Shown here in pieces: positions 13,612 to 19,363 of a stretch of DNA of 22,108 nt (position 1 is its first letter; every line of letters starts with the position of its first letter). The notes under the pieces were generated by a model. That model was not told the origin of the DNA. It made no database searches and worked only from the letters and a program-made list of their open reading frames with translations. The position numbers and the translations under genes were made by a program. Source of the DNA: a virus. The DNA is taken from IMG/VR virus record IMGVR_UViG_3300007541_000258, positions 1 to 22,108 of that record; one strand, written 5' to 3'.

Positions 13612-13878
13612 TTATTGCTCACTGCGTTTGTTTTCAAATACGGGTCTATAAAAATCCTTTTGGAACTGCTCAAGCTGACGCTCGACCTTGTGAAGGTCTG
13701 CTCTCAAATCCTTGACCTGTTCCGAAAGCACTTTCTGTGCTGCGTACATAACAACACTTGCCGTGACGCCTGCGATGATGAAAGCCTCGATCATTCTGGC
13801 TACTGATAAACGGTTGCTCTGACCAGTTACCAGCAAGAACGGAATGACTTGCGCCCAATCGATCTGTTTCCACGGCAT
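13612..13878 (-). CDS. Membrane-anchored coiled-coil protein in head module
   Basis: An 88-residue protein with one clear transmembrane segment (about 29-50, MIEAFIIAGVTASVVMYAAQ) followed by a charged helix with heptad character (about 51-78, SEQVKDLRADLHKVERQLEQ). Single-TM-plus-coiled-coil proteins of this size include holin-associated and superinfection-related phage proteins, but none is normally placed between decoration protein and neck genes. The frame is open to 13974, overlapping the DUF2190 gene. I prefer ATG at 13878 (MPWKQIDWAQ); ATG at 13899 directly follows a hairpin and has no ribosome-binding site. Neither start has a strong one. Confidence 0.6.
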   Translation of the reverse strand: MPWKQIDWAQVIPFLLVTGQSNRLSVARMIEAFIIAGVTASVVMYAAQKVLSEQVKDLRADLHKVERQLEQFQKDFYRPVFENKRSEQ

Positions 13879-13905
13879 TGTTTTTATTCCAGTGATCATT
13901 TTTTT

Positions 13906-13927
13906 AAGGGGCGCTATTGCGCCCCTT
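13906..13927. other. 9-bp hairpin after capsid/decoration genes
   Basis: A perfect stem AAGGGGCGC (13906-13914) with GCGCCCCTT (13919-13927) and a four-base loop lies between the DUF2190 stop and the next start. In the operon's direction it is followed only by TT and then A's, so it is not a good Rho-independent terminator. It could instead stabilise the 3' end of the abundant capsid message or attenuate downstream genes. On the + strand it is followed by TTG after the stem. Confidence 0.6.
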
Positions 13928-13937
13928 TTGCCTTGGG

Positions 13938-14324
13938 TTATGCGGTCAGGGTTGCAGGCTGGCCAGTCAGCCAAACGTTGCAGGTGGTTTCGAGGTTTGC
14001 GCCGTCCGCATCAGCACGGCACGAACCGGAAACGTCACCAGTTGCGGCAGTCGCCTGGTTGTCATCGAAGGCACTGGCGCTTGCGTCCCAGATCAGGGAC
14101 TCGCCTGCGGTGAATACGGCGGCAGATACCTTTGCGGCAGTTACGCCACAGTTGACGCCGACAGAGCCGCTTGCACCGTCTGCGATGTCGACCAGGGCAA
14201 CGGCTAGGGTGGCATCACCCAACGCGCCCATCACAACAATGTCTCCAGCAGATACCGCACCACCGGTGCCGTTGGTCCACTGGCGGGTCTCCATGTGGTT
14301 GGAGTTGTAAATATTGGTAGCCAT
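13938..14324 (-). CDS. DUF2190 capsid decoration/cement protein
   Basis: A 128-residue protein with the DUF2190 pattern: N-terminal TRQWTNGTGGAVSAGDIVVMG, then a repeated SVGVNCGVTAAKVSAAVFTAGESLIWD, and Ala/Thr-rich ending. Members sit next to the major capsid gene and are considered head decoration or cement proteins. A GAGGAAC ribosome-binding site lies about 8 bases before the ATG. It directly follows the protease-capsid fusion gene. Confidence 0.85.
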   Translation of the reverse strand: MATNIYNSNHMETRQWTNGTGGAVSAGDIVVMGALGDATLAVALVDIADGASGSVGVNCGVTAAKVSAAVFTAGESLIWDASASAFDDNQATAATGDVSGSCRADADGANLETTCNVWLTGQPATLTA

Positions 14325-14377
14325 TTATTTGTTCCTCTTTAGCCTGCCGGGCGGTTTATGCCGCCCGGCTTATGGGT

Positions 14378-16474
14378 TTATGCGCCTGCGTTGCGAACAG
14401 CGCCCGCGTAACCGACACCGGAAACACCGAAGTCAAGGCGGGCCTTGTACTGGGTGCCGTCAACGCTCCAGCCGTCCTGCATGTCGAGGAAGGGTTCCTG
14501 CTCACCGTCAAGGAACGAGACCTCAAGCACGGGGGCTTCATCAGGGCTGGCAAATACAAACCAGGGGTTGCCCGTCAGACGAGGTGTGCCGACCAGATCA
14601 GAGAAGTAGTTCTGATAGGGGTTAGGCACGTTGTCGTTCTTGCTCTTGGCGGGTGCGTCGGGGTCGTTGGTGGAGGCGTTGAGAACACGCGCAGTCAACT
14701 CAAGCGATTTTGGTCCAAGCCAGATGGCTGGCGTCAGGTCCAGATAGTCGTTGCCGTTGATGTCCTTCTGTCCGGCCATGGCCAGCACACAGGATTCAAC
14801 CGTCGCAACGGATGGGCCGCCTGCCGTTGCGGCAATGTTGCCGTGGTCTGCATGGAACAGGCTCTTGCCGTCGCTCAGGGTTGGACCCATGCCGCTGTTG
14901 AGCGCCAAGGTGCTGTAGACGGTTGATTCGATGGTGCGCCGTGCGGCACGACCCAGGGCGGACGCGAGTCCAACAAAAGCGCCCAGGTCATCGTTGATGA
15001 TGGCCTGACGGCTGATGTTGATCAGGTTGCCCTTGGTGCCAATGGAAACGGTCTCTTTGCTACCGTCGCCGATCTGCTTGTTCTGGAACTCACCCAGCTC
15101 AGTGAGATCATCCAGATTACCCAAGCTGCCGATCATGTAGCGGTTGTGAGCGCGGAAGTCGGATACAGACCCGACAGCACAAAACCGACTCCAGGTATCG
15201 GCGGCAGTGCGGTAGCCGGAGAGCAGCGCCTTGTGCATCGCGTTTTCCAGCAGCACGGGGAAATCACTGGTGCTCTGCGTAAAGGCGGCGGCCACAACCT
15301 CCATTTTGGTTTTGCCTCTGGTGTCATACCCGCCACTGGCCAGGCACTCACGAGCGAGGTCCATCAGCGACATTCCGCGGTAAGGGTTGCCAGCCATCTG
15401 AATGGCCTTGCCCTCTTCGCTCTTGATCTTGGCGCGAGCCAGGATGATGTTGCCTGCGGCTTCAATGCGCTTGTCACGCTCATCGGTAACCACATCAACA
15501 CGAACACCACCGGCGGCAGCCAGGGGCTCGTGCTGTTTACCGATGACATCCAGGATTTTTTCGCGTGCTGCGTCAACGGTGATTTCAGGATCAGCCAGGA
15601 TCTGATCCTTCAACTCACTCATGCCATTAACCTGCATGTGCGGGGTGATGATGGCGAGTACTTCGGTATTGCGCGCTTTGATAGCCTCGACCTGTCTGGC
15701 ATTGGCAGCGGCTTCGATTTCGGTGACGTTCACCGGCTTTTCTTCGGCGGTCGGTTCAGCGCCCGCCTTGGGGGTCTTCTTCTCAGGCATTGTTTTATCC
15801 TTTCGAGAGGTTGGAAGAGTAGCGGCGGGCATTGCCGCCAGGGTTGGAGATTTGAAATTACGGAAATCAATCCCGTCTGCGCAGGCTGCGATATCAACGG
15901 AATCGGTGGTGTCGTCGATGAGTCCGAGATCAAGGGCTTCTGATGCGGTGAAATAGTGGTCATCGCCATCTTTCAGCCAGCCCTCAATGTCGGCCTTGTC
16001 TGGACCGCCGTCACGGATATAGGCGTTGGTCATGGCGTCTGCGTATTTATCGAGGATGTCGGCCTGCTTGCGCATCTGCTGCGCATTGCCTGACGCCCAA
16101 GACATAGGCGCATGAATCATCAAAAGGCCGTTGTCTGCCATGATGACAGTCTCTCCGGCCATAGCGATGAGAGACGCAGCGGAGTAGGCCACAGCATCAA
16201 TCTCAACAGTTACAGCGCCGCTATGTCTGCGCAGCGCGTTGAAAATGGCAATGCCGTCTGCAACAGATCCGCCAACCGAGTTGATACGAACTGTGAGATC
16301 CTTGCCATCTACATCCTTCAGCTCTGCAATCAGCTGCTTTGCGGTAACGGATTCGTCATCCCAGTAGGATGGGCCGATGTTGCCGTAGATCAGAAGTTCT
16401 GCGCTGTCGTCGCCTGCGGCTTTGACTTCGTACCACGGCTTGGGTGTTGATTTGTCTTTCTTCGGCATGGTCAT
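14378..16474 (-). CDS. ClpP-type prohead protease fused to major capsid protein
   Basis: A 698-residue fusion. Residues about 14-205 form a ClpP-like serine protease with visible catalytic S98 (VAYSAASLIAMAG), H121 (LLMIHAP) and a probable aspartate at D171/D172 (DDHYFTASEALDLGLID). Residues about 229-345 are a charged, helical linker resembling a scaffold. Residues about 350-698 form the major capsid part (LLENAMHKALLSGYRTAADT, SLFHADHGNIAAT, GTPRLTGNPWFVFASPDEAP). Such protease/scaffold/capsid fusions are known in this phage group; the protease would process the precursor during head maturation. The start overlaps the portal stop (ATGA). A second, internal start is possible at 15790. Confidence 0.9.
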   Translation of the reverse strand: MTMPKKDKSTPKPWYEVKAAGDDSAELLIYGNIGPSYWDDESVTAKQLIAELKDVDGKDLTVRINSVGGSVADGIAIFNALRRHSGAVTVEIDAVAYSAASLIAMAGETVIMADNGLLMIHAPMSWASGNAQQMRKQADILDKYADAMTNAYIRDGGPDKADIEGWLKDGDDHYFTASEALDLGLIDDTTDSVDIAACADGIDFRNFKSPTLAAMPAATLPTSRKDKTMPEKKTPKAGAEPTAEEKPVNVTEIEAAANARQVEAIKARNTEVLAIITPHMQVNGMSELKDQILADPEITVDAAREKILDVIGKQHEPLAAAGGVRVDVVTDERDKRIEAAGNIILARAKIKSEEGKAIQMAGNPYRGMSLMDLARECLASGGYDTRGKTKMEVVAAAFTQSTSDFPVLLENAMHKALLSGYRTAADTWSRFCAVGSVSDFRAHNRYMIGSLGNLDDLTELGEFQNKQIGDGSKETVSIGTKGNLINISRQAIINDDLGAFVGLASALGRAARRTIESTVYSTLALNSGMGPTLSDGKSLFHADHGNIAATAGGPSVATVESCVLAMAGQKDINGNDYLDLTPAIWLGPKSLELTARVLNASTNDPDAPAKSKNDNVPNPYQNYFSDLVGTPRLTGNPWFVFASPDEAPVLEVSFLDGEQEPFLDMQDGWSVDGTQYKARLDFGVSGVGYAGAVRNAGA
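15788..15806 (-). promoter_or_regulatory. Internal ribosome-binding site and in-frame start in the protease-capsid gene
   Basis: On the minus strand GAAAGGATAAAACAATG presents an AGGA 7 bases before an in-frame ATG at 15790 (MPEKKTPKAGAEP). Translation from here would give a 470-residue product lacking the protease but keeping scaffold-like and capsid parts, similar in logic to lambda C/Nu3. The site lies at the predicted junction between protease and linker, which supports its use. Confidence 0.55.
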
Positions 16475-17946
16475 TCTTTCTCGCTGGTGATTAATTCCCA
16501 GCCGCGAGCTTGCGCGGTTGGTTTTGAGATGGTGTCTTCACTGTCGAAAGCGTCTTCCTTCATCTGCTTCCAGCGGCGCTGCTGGTCTGCGACATCACGC
16601 GGATTCATGCCACGCCGACGTATGATTTCGATGCCGCTGGCATGGCCGTTTTCTTCGAGATTGCCCCAGGCAACAGACTCTTTGACTGGATCAATCCACG
16701 GCATTTGAGGTGGCATGTAGAACGCATCACCAATGGTCAGTGGGTCTACGTCTGACGGGATGATCAGATCACCAGAGAGCAATGCCATTTCGAGGAATTT
16801 GTGATAGGTCGGCCTGACGAATTGGCCGATAAATTCAGAAGCCAGCACACCATACGCGCCATAACCCTCAACAAGCTCTTGCCGCTGTGCTGAATAGGTT
16901 CCGTTGTAGTCTTTTGAGAGGCTTGAGTAGGTCAGGTAACTGGATGAAGCCCAGGCCCGCAGCTGCCCGTTGCGGTAGGCTTCCAGGTTTACGTTCGGGC
17001 GCGAGGTGTCGATGGTGCCAATCTCTTCACCGGCCACCAAATCATCGAAAACCATGCCCGGGCTAAACCGTAAATCACGCGCTTCCGGTTCGCCGTCGCC
17101 ATCTAGATCGGTGTCATACAGATCCGAGCTTCCTTTTTTGATGTATGCCGCCATGCTTGCCGCAACCTTGGCGGCTATGCGTTCGCTCTCTTCGTAGTCT
17201 TTGATGTCGTCAATCCGCAGCATTGAAGCGGCGAATATTGATACGCCTCTGGTCTGCCCAATACGGTCAATCAGTTTGACGTGCAGCATGCGGTCGGCAC
17301 TGACGCGCTTTGTCTCTGCCGCAACTGAGTAGAGCCTGAAGTCTCCGGGGTGCTGCTTGTAGATATGGTAGGCAACCGGCTTACCCCACCCATTGAGTTC
17401 AACCCCCTGGACGATGCGAGGGTCACCTGCCTTGTTGAGGCCAAGCGGAAGCTGGTCTGCCTCGATCAGTTCGAGTGAAAATGGAACGCGGGTTCCGTGG
17501 TCAAGGCTTGGGAGTGTGCCGCTGATGGTCTGCGCCAGGCCTTCACCGTCTCTAAGCCAAGTGCGCCCCATCAACCGTTGAGCTGCCGGCCAGTCATGCT
17601 GGTGCGTGACTTCAGGACGCAATGACCAATCCATATAGGACGCATGAATTCTCTTTGCAAAGTCATCGTGGATGGATCCATCCGGCCTGCGCGGCTGTGG
17701 CTCTACCTGAATGCCGTTTGGTCCAATGACGTTCTGCACCAGGGTGTTGAGCGCCCCTTTAGCCAGGTCGTGATTTTGGTCGAGGTGGCGGGCCTGTTCT
17801 CTGATTGAAGTCCCGGCGCGTTGTACGGCGGTATCGGCAGAACCAGTCTCTCGGCGCTGTTTCTGGTAGCCGGTGCGCTTTCCGGCCTCGTAGTACATCT
17901 TGACTGGTACTCCGCCTCGCCAATGCACAACACGCCGTCTATTCAT
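16471..17946 (-). CDS. Portal protein, lambda family
   Basis: Forms the dodecameric head vertex through which DNA enters and leaves. The 491 residues match the lambda-family portal pattern: GTSIREQARHLDQNHDLAKG, LNTLVQNVIGPNGIQVEPQP, then LMGRTWLRDGEGLAQTI, FSLELIEADQLP, VAYHIYKQHP, ADRMLHVKLIDRIGQTRGVS and YSSLSKDYNGTYSAQRQELV. The ATG at 17946 overlaps the gpW-like gene end (GATGAATAG); a TTG five codons upstream is possible. Its stop overlaps the start of the protease-capsid gene. Confidence 0.93.
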   Translation of the reverse strand: MNRRRVVHWRGGVPVKMYYEAGKRTGYQKQRRETGSADTAVQRAGTSIREQARHLDQNHDLAKGALNTLVQNVIGPNGIQVEPQPRRPDGSIHDDFAKRIHASYMDWSLRPEVTHQHDWPAAQRLMGRTWLRDGEGLAQTISGTLPSLDHGTRVPFSLELIEADQLPLGLNKAGDPRIVQGVELNGWGKPVAYHIYKQHPGDFRLYSVAAETKRVSADRMLHVKLIDRIGQTRGVSIFAASMLRIDDIKDYEESERIAAKVAASMAAYIKKGSSDLYDTDLDGDGEPEARDLRFSPGMVFDDLVAGEEIGTIDTSRPNVNLEAYRNGQLRAWASSSYLTYSSLSKDYNGTYSAQRQELVEGYGAYGVLASEFIGQFVRPTYHKFLEMALLSGDLIIPSDVDPLTIGDAFYMPPQMPWIDPVKESVAWGNLEENGHASGIEIIRRRGMNPRDVADQQRRWKQMKEDAFDSEDTISKPTAQARGWELITSEKE

Positions 17947-18142
17947 CGGCAAATCTCGCAATACGGTGACGGGGTGAAAGTCGGGGCTTGGCGGCGTACA
18001 ACTCCGCCTCGATTTGATTTTGTATACGGATTAGCTCGTCCAGCGAACGGTAGGTGATCTGGCGATCACCAAAACGCACAGACAATTCGCCAGCGGCTAT
18101 TGCTGATTTAATACTGTCGAGGTCTTGTTGAGTGTACGCCAT
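17939..18142 (-). CDS. gpW-like head-tail joining protein
   Basis: A 67-residue protein MAYTQQDLDSIKSAIAAGEL followed by SVRFGDRQITYRSLDELIRI, the compact helix-strand-strand-helix pattern of lambda gpW, which binds the portal after DNA packaging. In lambda the order terminase-W-portal is the same. An ATG four codons upstream (18154) is the alternative start; neither has a clear ribosome-binding site. It is the first head gene after the accessory insert. Confidence 0.8.
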   Translation of the reverse strand: MAYTQQDLDSIKSAIAAGELSVRFGDRQITYRSLDELIRIQNQIEAELYAAKPRLSPRHRIARFADE

Positions 18143-18204
18143 GCTGGGAAGCATGGACGCACAACGACGGGCATTTTAGGGAAAGAGTGTCGGGGTTTAG
18201 GCGG
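18143..18204. other. Left flank of the cassette region
   Basis: Short non-coding stretch between the gpW-like start and the DUF551 stop. It ends with GGCGG, whose last G (18204) precedes the TTAAGT that opens the first cassette. I looked for another attC here and found no convincing hairpin, so this looks like the recipient side of a G^TT insertion point. Confidence 0.4.
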
Positions 18205-18387
18205 TTAAGTTGCAGGCGGCTCAGGAAGCGTCATCCAGTGAGTGAAATAGTCTTCATCAACAAAGGTGCCTGCATAGCTCCACATATGCCCAGAAAACCA
18301 AGTAACTTCCATCTCCCCGTCTCTTGAAAACCCGAGCACAAAATCTTTCTCGCCGGGCATCTGCTCAGTACATTTAATCCACTGCAT
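18205..18387 (-). CDS. DUF551 family protein (cassette 1 gene)
   Basis: A 60-residue protein with the DUF551 hallmark: MQWIKCTEQMPGEKDFVLGF at the start and THWMTLPEPP at the end. DUF551 proteins are common in phages and have no established function. GGAG lies about 7 bases before the ATG; an upstream in-frame ATG (18408) would run into attC A and is less likely. The TAA stop is formed exactly by the first bases of the cassette after the G^TT junction. The gene would be co-transcribed with the late operon. Confidence 0.75.
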   Translation of the reverse strand: MQWIKCTEQMPGEKDFVLGFSRDGEMEVTWFSGHMWSYAGTFVDEDYFTHWMTLPEPPAT

Positions 18388-18412
18388 AGCTTTTCTCCGT
18401 GAAAACACTGCA

Positions 18413-18498
18413 ACTTAACAAGTGGCTCTGGCCACTCGTCACTTTGTTCCTAGCTGGGACGGTCGCTTCGCTCCCGCCCCTAAGCATTGGCGTTATGA
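18413..18498 (+). repeat. attC: attC-like site A
   Basis: Starts with ACTTAAC (18413-18419, a perfect RYYYAAC R'' box) followed by AAG, and ends with GGC before GTTATGA (18492-18498, R' box). The middle contains an inverted repeat AGTGGC/GCCACT and a GC-rich segment. R'' and R' pair imperfectly in place, but R'' pairs perfectly with the start of the same cassette at 18204. The 86-bp length fits attC sites. Internal folding is less regular than in site B, so the call depends on the boxes, spacing and boundaries. It is not a terminator, as no T-run follows in the minus direction. Confidence 0.5.
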
Positions 18499-18657
18499 GG
18501 CGCTGGCCTTTTCTACAGCTTCTGAAACCTTGCCTAACAGCGTTTCCAGTTGTGGTGATTTCCATCCTTCTCCCATAGGCCCGCAATCACAATAATCTTG
18601 CAACACATCAACCAGCTGATCGGCCTCTTGGTCTGTTAAATCCAATATGATTTTCAC
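18493..18657 (-). CDS. 54-aa small acidic protein (cassette 2 gene)
   Basis: The 54 residues start with GTG: VKIILDLTDQEADQLVDVLQ, then DYCDCGPMGEGWKSPQLETL. The EAxxLxxxLxxYxDCGPxGEGWxSPxL pattern resembles small phage proteins of unknown function. GGAG lies 9 bases before the GTG; the open frame extends upstream to 18708 but that part crosses attC B and is probably not translated. The TAA stop coincides with the G^TT junction of attC A. Function unknown; two-helix fold with a polar hairpin is likely. Confidence 0.6.
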   Translation of the reverse strand: MKIILDLTDQEADQLVDVLQDYCDCGPMGEGWKSPQLETLLGKVSEAVEKASAS

Positions 18658-18685
18658 TGTTCTGTACTCCGTAGGTGGTCGCACC

Positions 18686-18753
18686 ATATAACAAGTGCGT
18701 AGAGTCACTGCGTTCGGTCTGGCTACGCCAGCCGCTCACCTCAAGCGTTAGCT
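18686..18753 (+). repeat. attC: attC-like site B
   Basis: A 68-bp element: ATATAAC (18686-18692, R''-like) followed by AAG, and CCGCTCACCTCAAGC before GTTAGCT (18747-18753, R'). The right end CTCAAGCGTTAG equals that of well-known attC sites such as aadA-type cassettes. An apical stem CTGGC-TAC-GCCAG is extended by CGG/CCG with one extrahelical T. A lower GAGT/A(C)CTC pairing leaves one extrahelical C, and TAAC pairs with GTTA in the R boxes. Unpaired bases and an imperfect palindrome are typical of attC. This is the stronger of the two sites. Confidence 0.65.
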
Positions 18754-19002
18754 TTCAACAGCAGCCGCTTGGCGCTCGCATTCGTAGATGAATGAATCCA
18801 CCAATATCGAATCGTTAGACACGTTTTTGATCTCCGCGCTTGTGTATGCGCGACAGAAACCGTACGTCTCTGCGCAGTACCAATGCGCCTCAATAATCAG
18901 GCCGTCACGGTTCCCGGGTCGGATAACAATATCGGCATTTGTGCCGAGTATTGGCGGGCACTGCGATTTTAGTTTTTCAATCAATTCAAGGGTGTTTTTC
19001 AT
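18748..19002 (-). CDS. Unrecognised 84-aa protein next to the cassettes
   Basis: The 84 residues start MKNTLELIEKLKSQCPPILG and contain an aromatic/cysteine-rich centre EAHWYCAETYGFCRAYTSAE. No family was recognised. The ATG at 19002 is preferred because GGTGATG precedes it; the frame is open to 19071 inside the Mor-like gene. It starts 13 bases after the Mor-like stop, with no attC between, so it may be an original phage gene. Its TAA lies exactly at the right G^TT junction (18747/18748), which suggests that the cassettes entered at its stop codon without damaging it. Confidence 0.6.
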   Translation of the reverse strand: MKNTLELIEKLKSQCPPILGTNADIVIRPGNRDGLIIEAHWYCAETYGFCRAYTSAEIKNVSNDSILVDSFIYECERQAAAVES

Positions 19003-19015
19003 TTCATCACCAATG

Positions 19016-19363
19016 CTACAAATTCCACTCACTCGAACCAAAGCCGGTATGCCTGCGGGTCTGCTTTGCAAGATAATCAGAAATCACACGGTCAACAGTT
19101 CGTCTGTCTACGTCGTGGTGCATGGCTATTTCCCCCCTCGGGGCTTTGCCCTTCCACATTGCAATAATACTCCTGTTGCGCTCTCTCCGCCGCTCCTTGC
19201 TGATCTGACGGATATAGTGACGATCTCCACCAAACCTGCCCCGAACATCCTCCTCGACGTTCTGAGCGATAGAGCGCGCCAATTCTGCATCTATCCCGGC
19301 GTCGGATAATGCACTGTTCAAGCAGGTACAAACGAACTCGGCGAGATCGTCGTACTCTGTCAT
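19016..19363 (-). CDS. Mor/C-family-like transcriptional regulator
   Basis: A 115-residue basic protein resembling the Mor activator family of Mu-like phages: helical N-terminus (LAEFVCTCLNSALSDAGI, dimerisation), then FGGDRHYIRQ (about 44-53) and a C-terminal helix-turn-helix (about 75-97, RGEIAMHHDVDRRTVDRVIS). Mor activates middle transcription in Mu. Here the gene sits between large terminase and head genes, with ATGA overlap to the terminase, so it could regulate late or other phage promoters. Its last residues (GFGSSEW) repeat the terminase C-terminal motif. Similarity is moderate; a general HTH regulator is the alternative. Confidence 0.65.
   Translation of the reverse strand: MTEYDDLAEFVCTCLNSALSDAGIDAELARSIAQNVEEDVRGRFGGDRHYIRQISKERRRERNRSIIAMWKGKAPRGEIAMHHDVDRRTVDRVISDYLAKQTRRHTGFGSSEWNL

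Larger units (their letters stand above)
18205..18747 (+). mobile_element. Two-cassette integron-type array (CALIN-like) inside the late operon
   Basis: Two segments bounded by G^TT junctions: 18205-18492 (288 bp, DUF551 gene plus attC A) and 18493-18747 (255 bp, 54-aa gene plus attC B). The cassette start GTTAAGTTGCAG (18204-18215) is the exact reverse complement of CTGCAACTTAAC (18408-18419), which includes R'' of attC A. In integron biology this match between cassette start and R'' is expected, since they pair in the free circle. For the second cassette the match is partial (GTTATGAGG against GTTATATGG, 7 of 9). Orientation is judged from conserved attC ends; in it both genes lie antisense to the usual cassette direction but along the phage late transcript. 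No integron integrase is in the window. Confidence 0.6.

Noticed and set aside
13906-13927. Hairpin as a strong terminator of the capsid transcript
   Set aside because: In the minus direction it is followed by TT and a run of A's, so it lacks the U-tract required for intrinsic termination.
15146-15943. 265-codon open frame on the + strand
   Set aside because: Antisense to the protease-capsid gene, whose domains and catalytic residues are clear; no support for a second gene.
18143-18210. A third attC site at the end of the DUF551 gene
   Set aside because: GTTAAGT is a good R' box, but I could not find a paired R'' or L boxes forming a hairpin to its left; it fits better as an insertion junction.
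18413-18753. attC-like palindromes as Rho-independent terminators
   Set aside because: Neither is followed by a T-run in the direction of the neighbouring genes, and the conserved ends and junctions are better explained as recombination sites.
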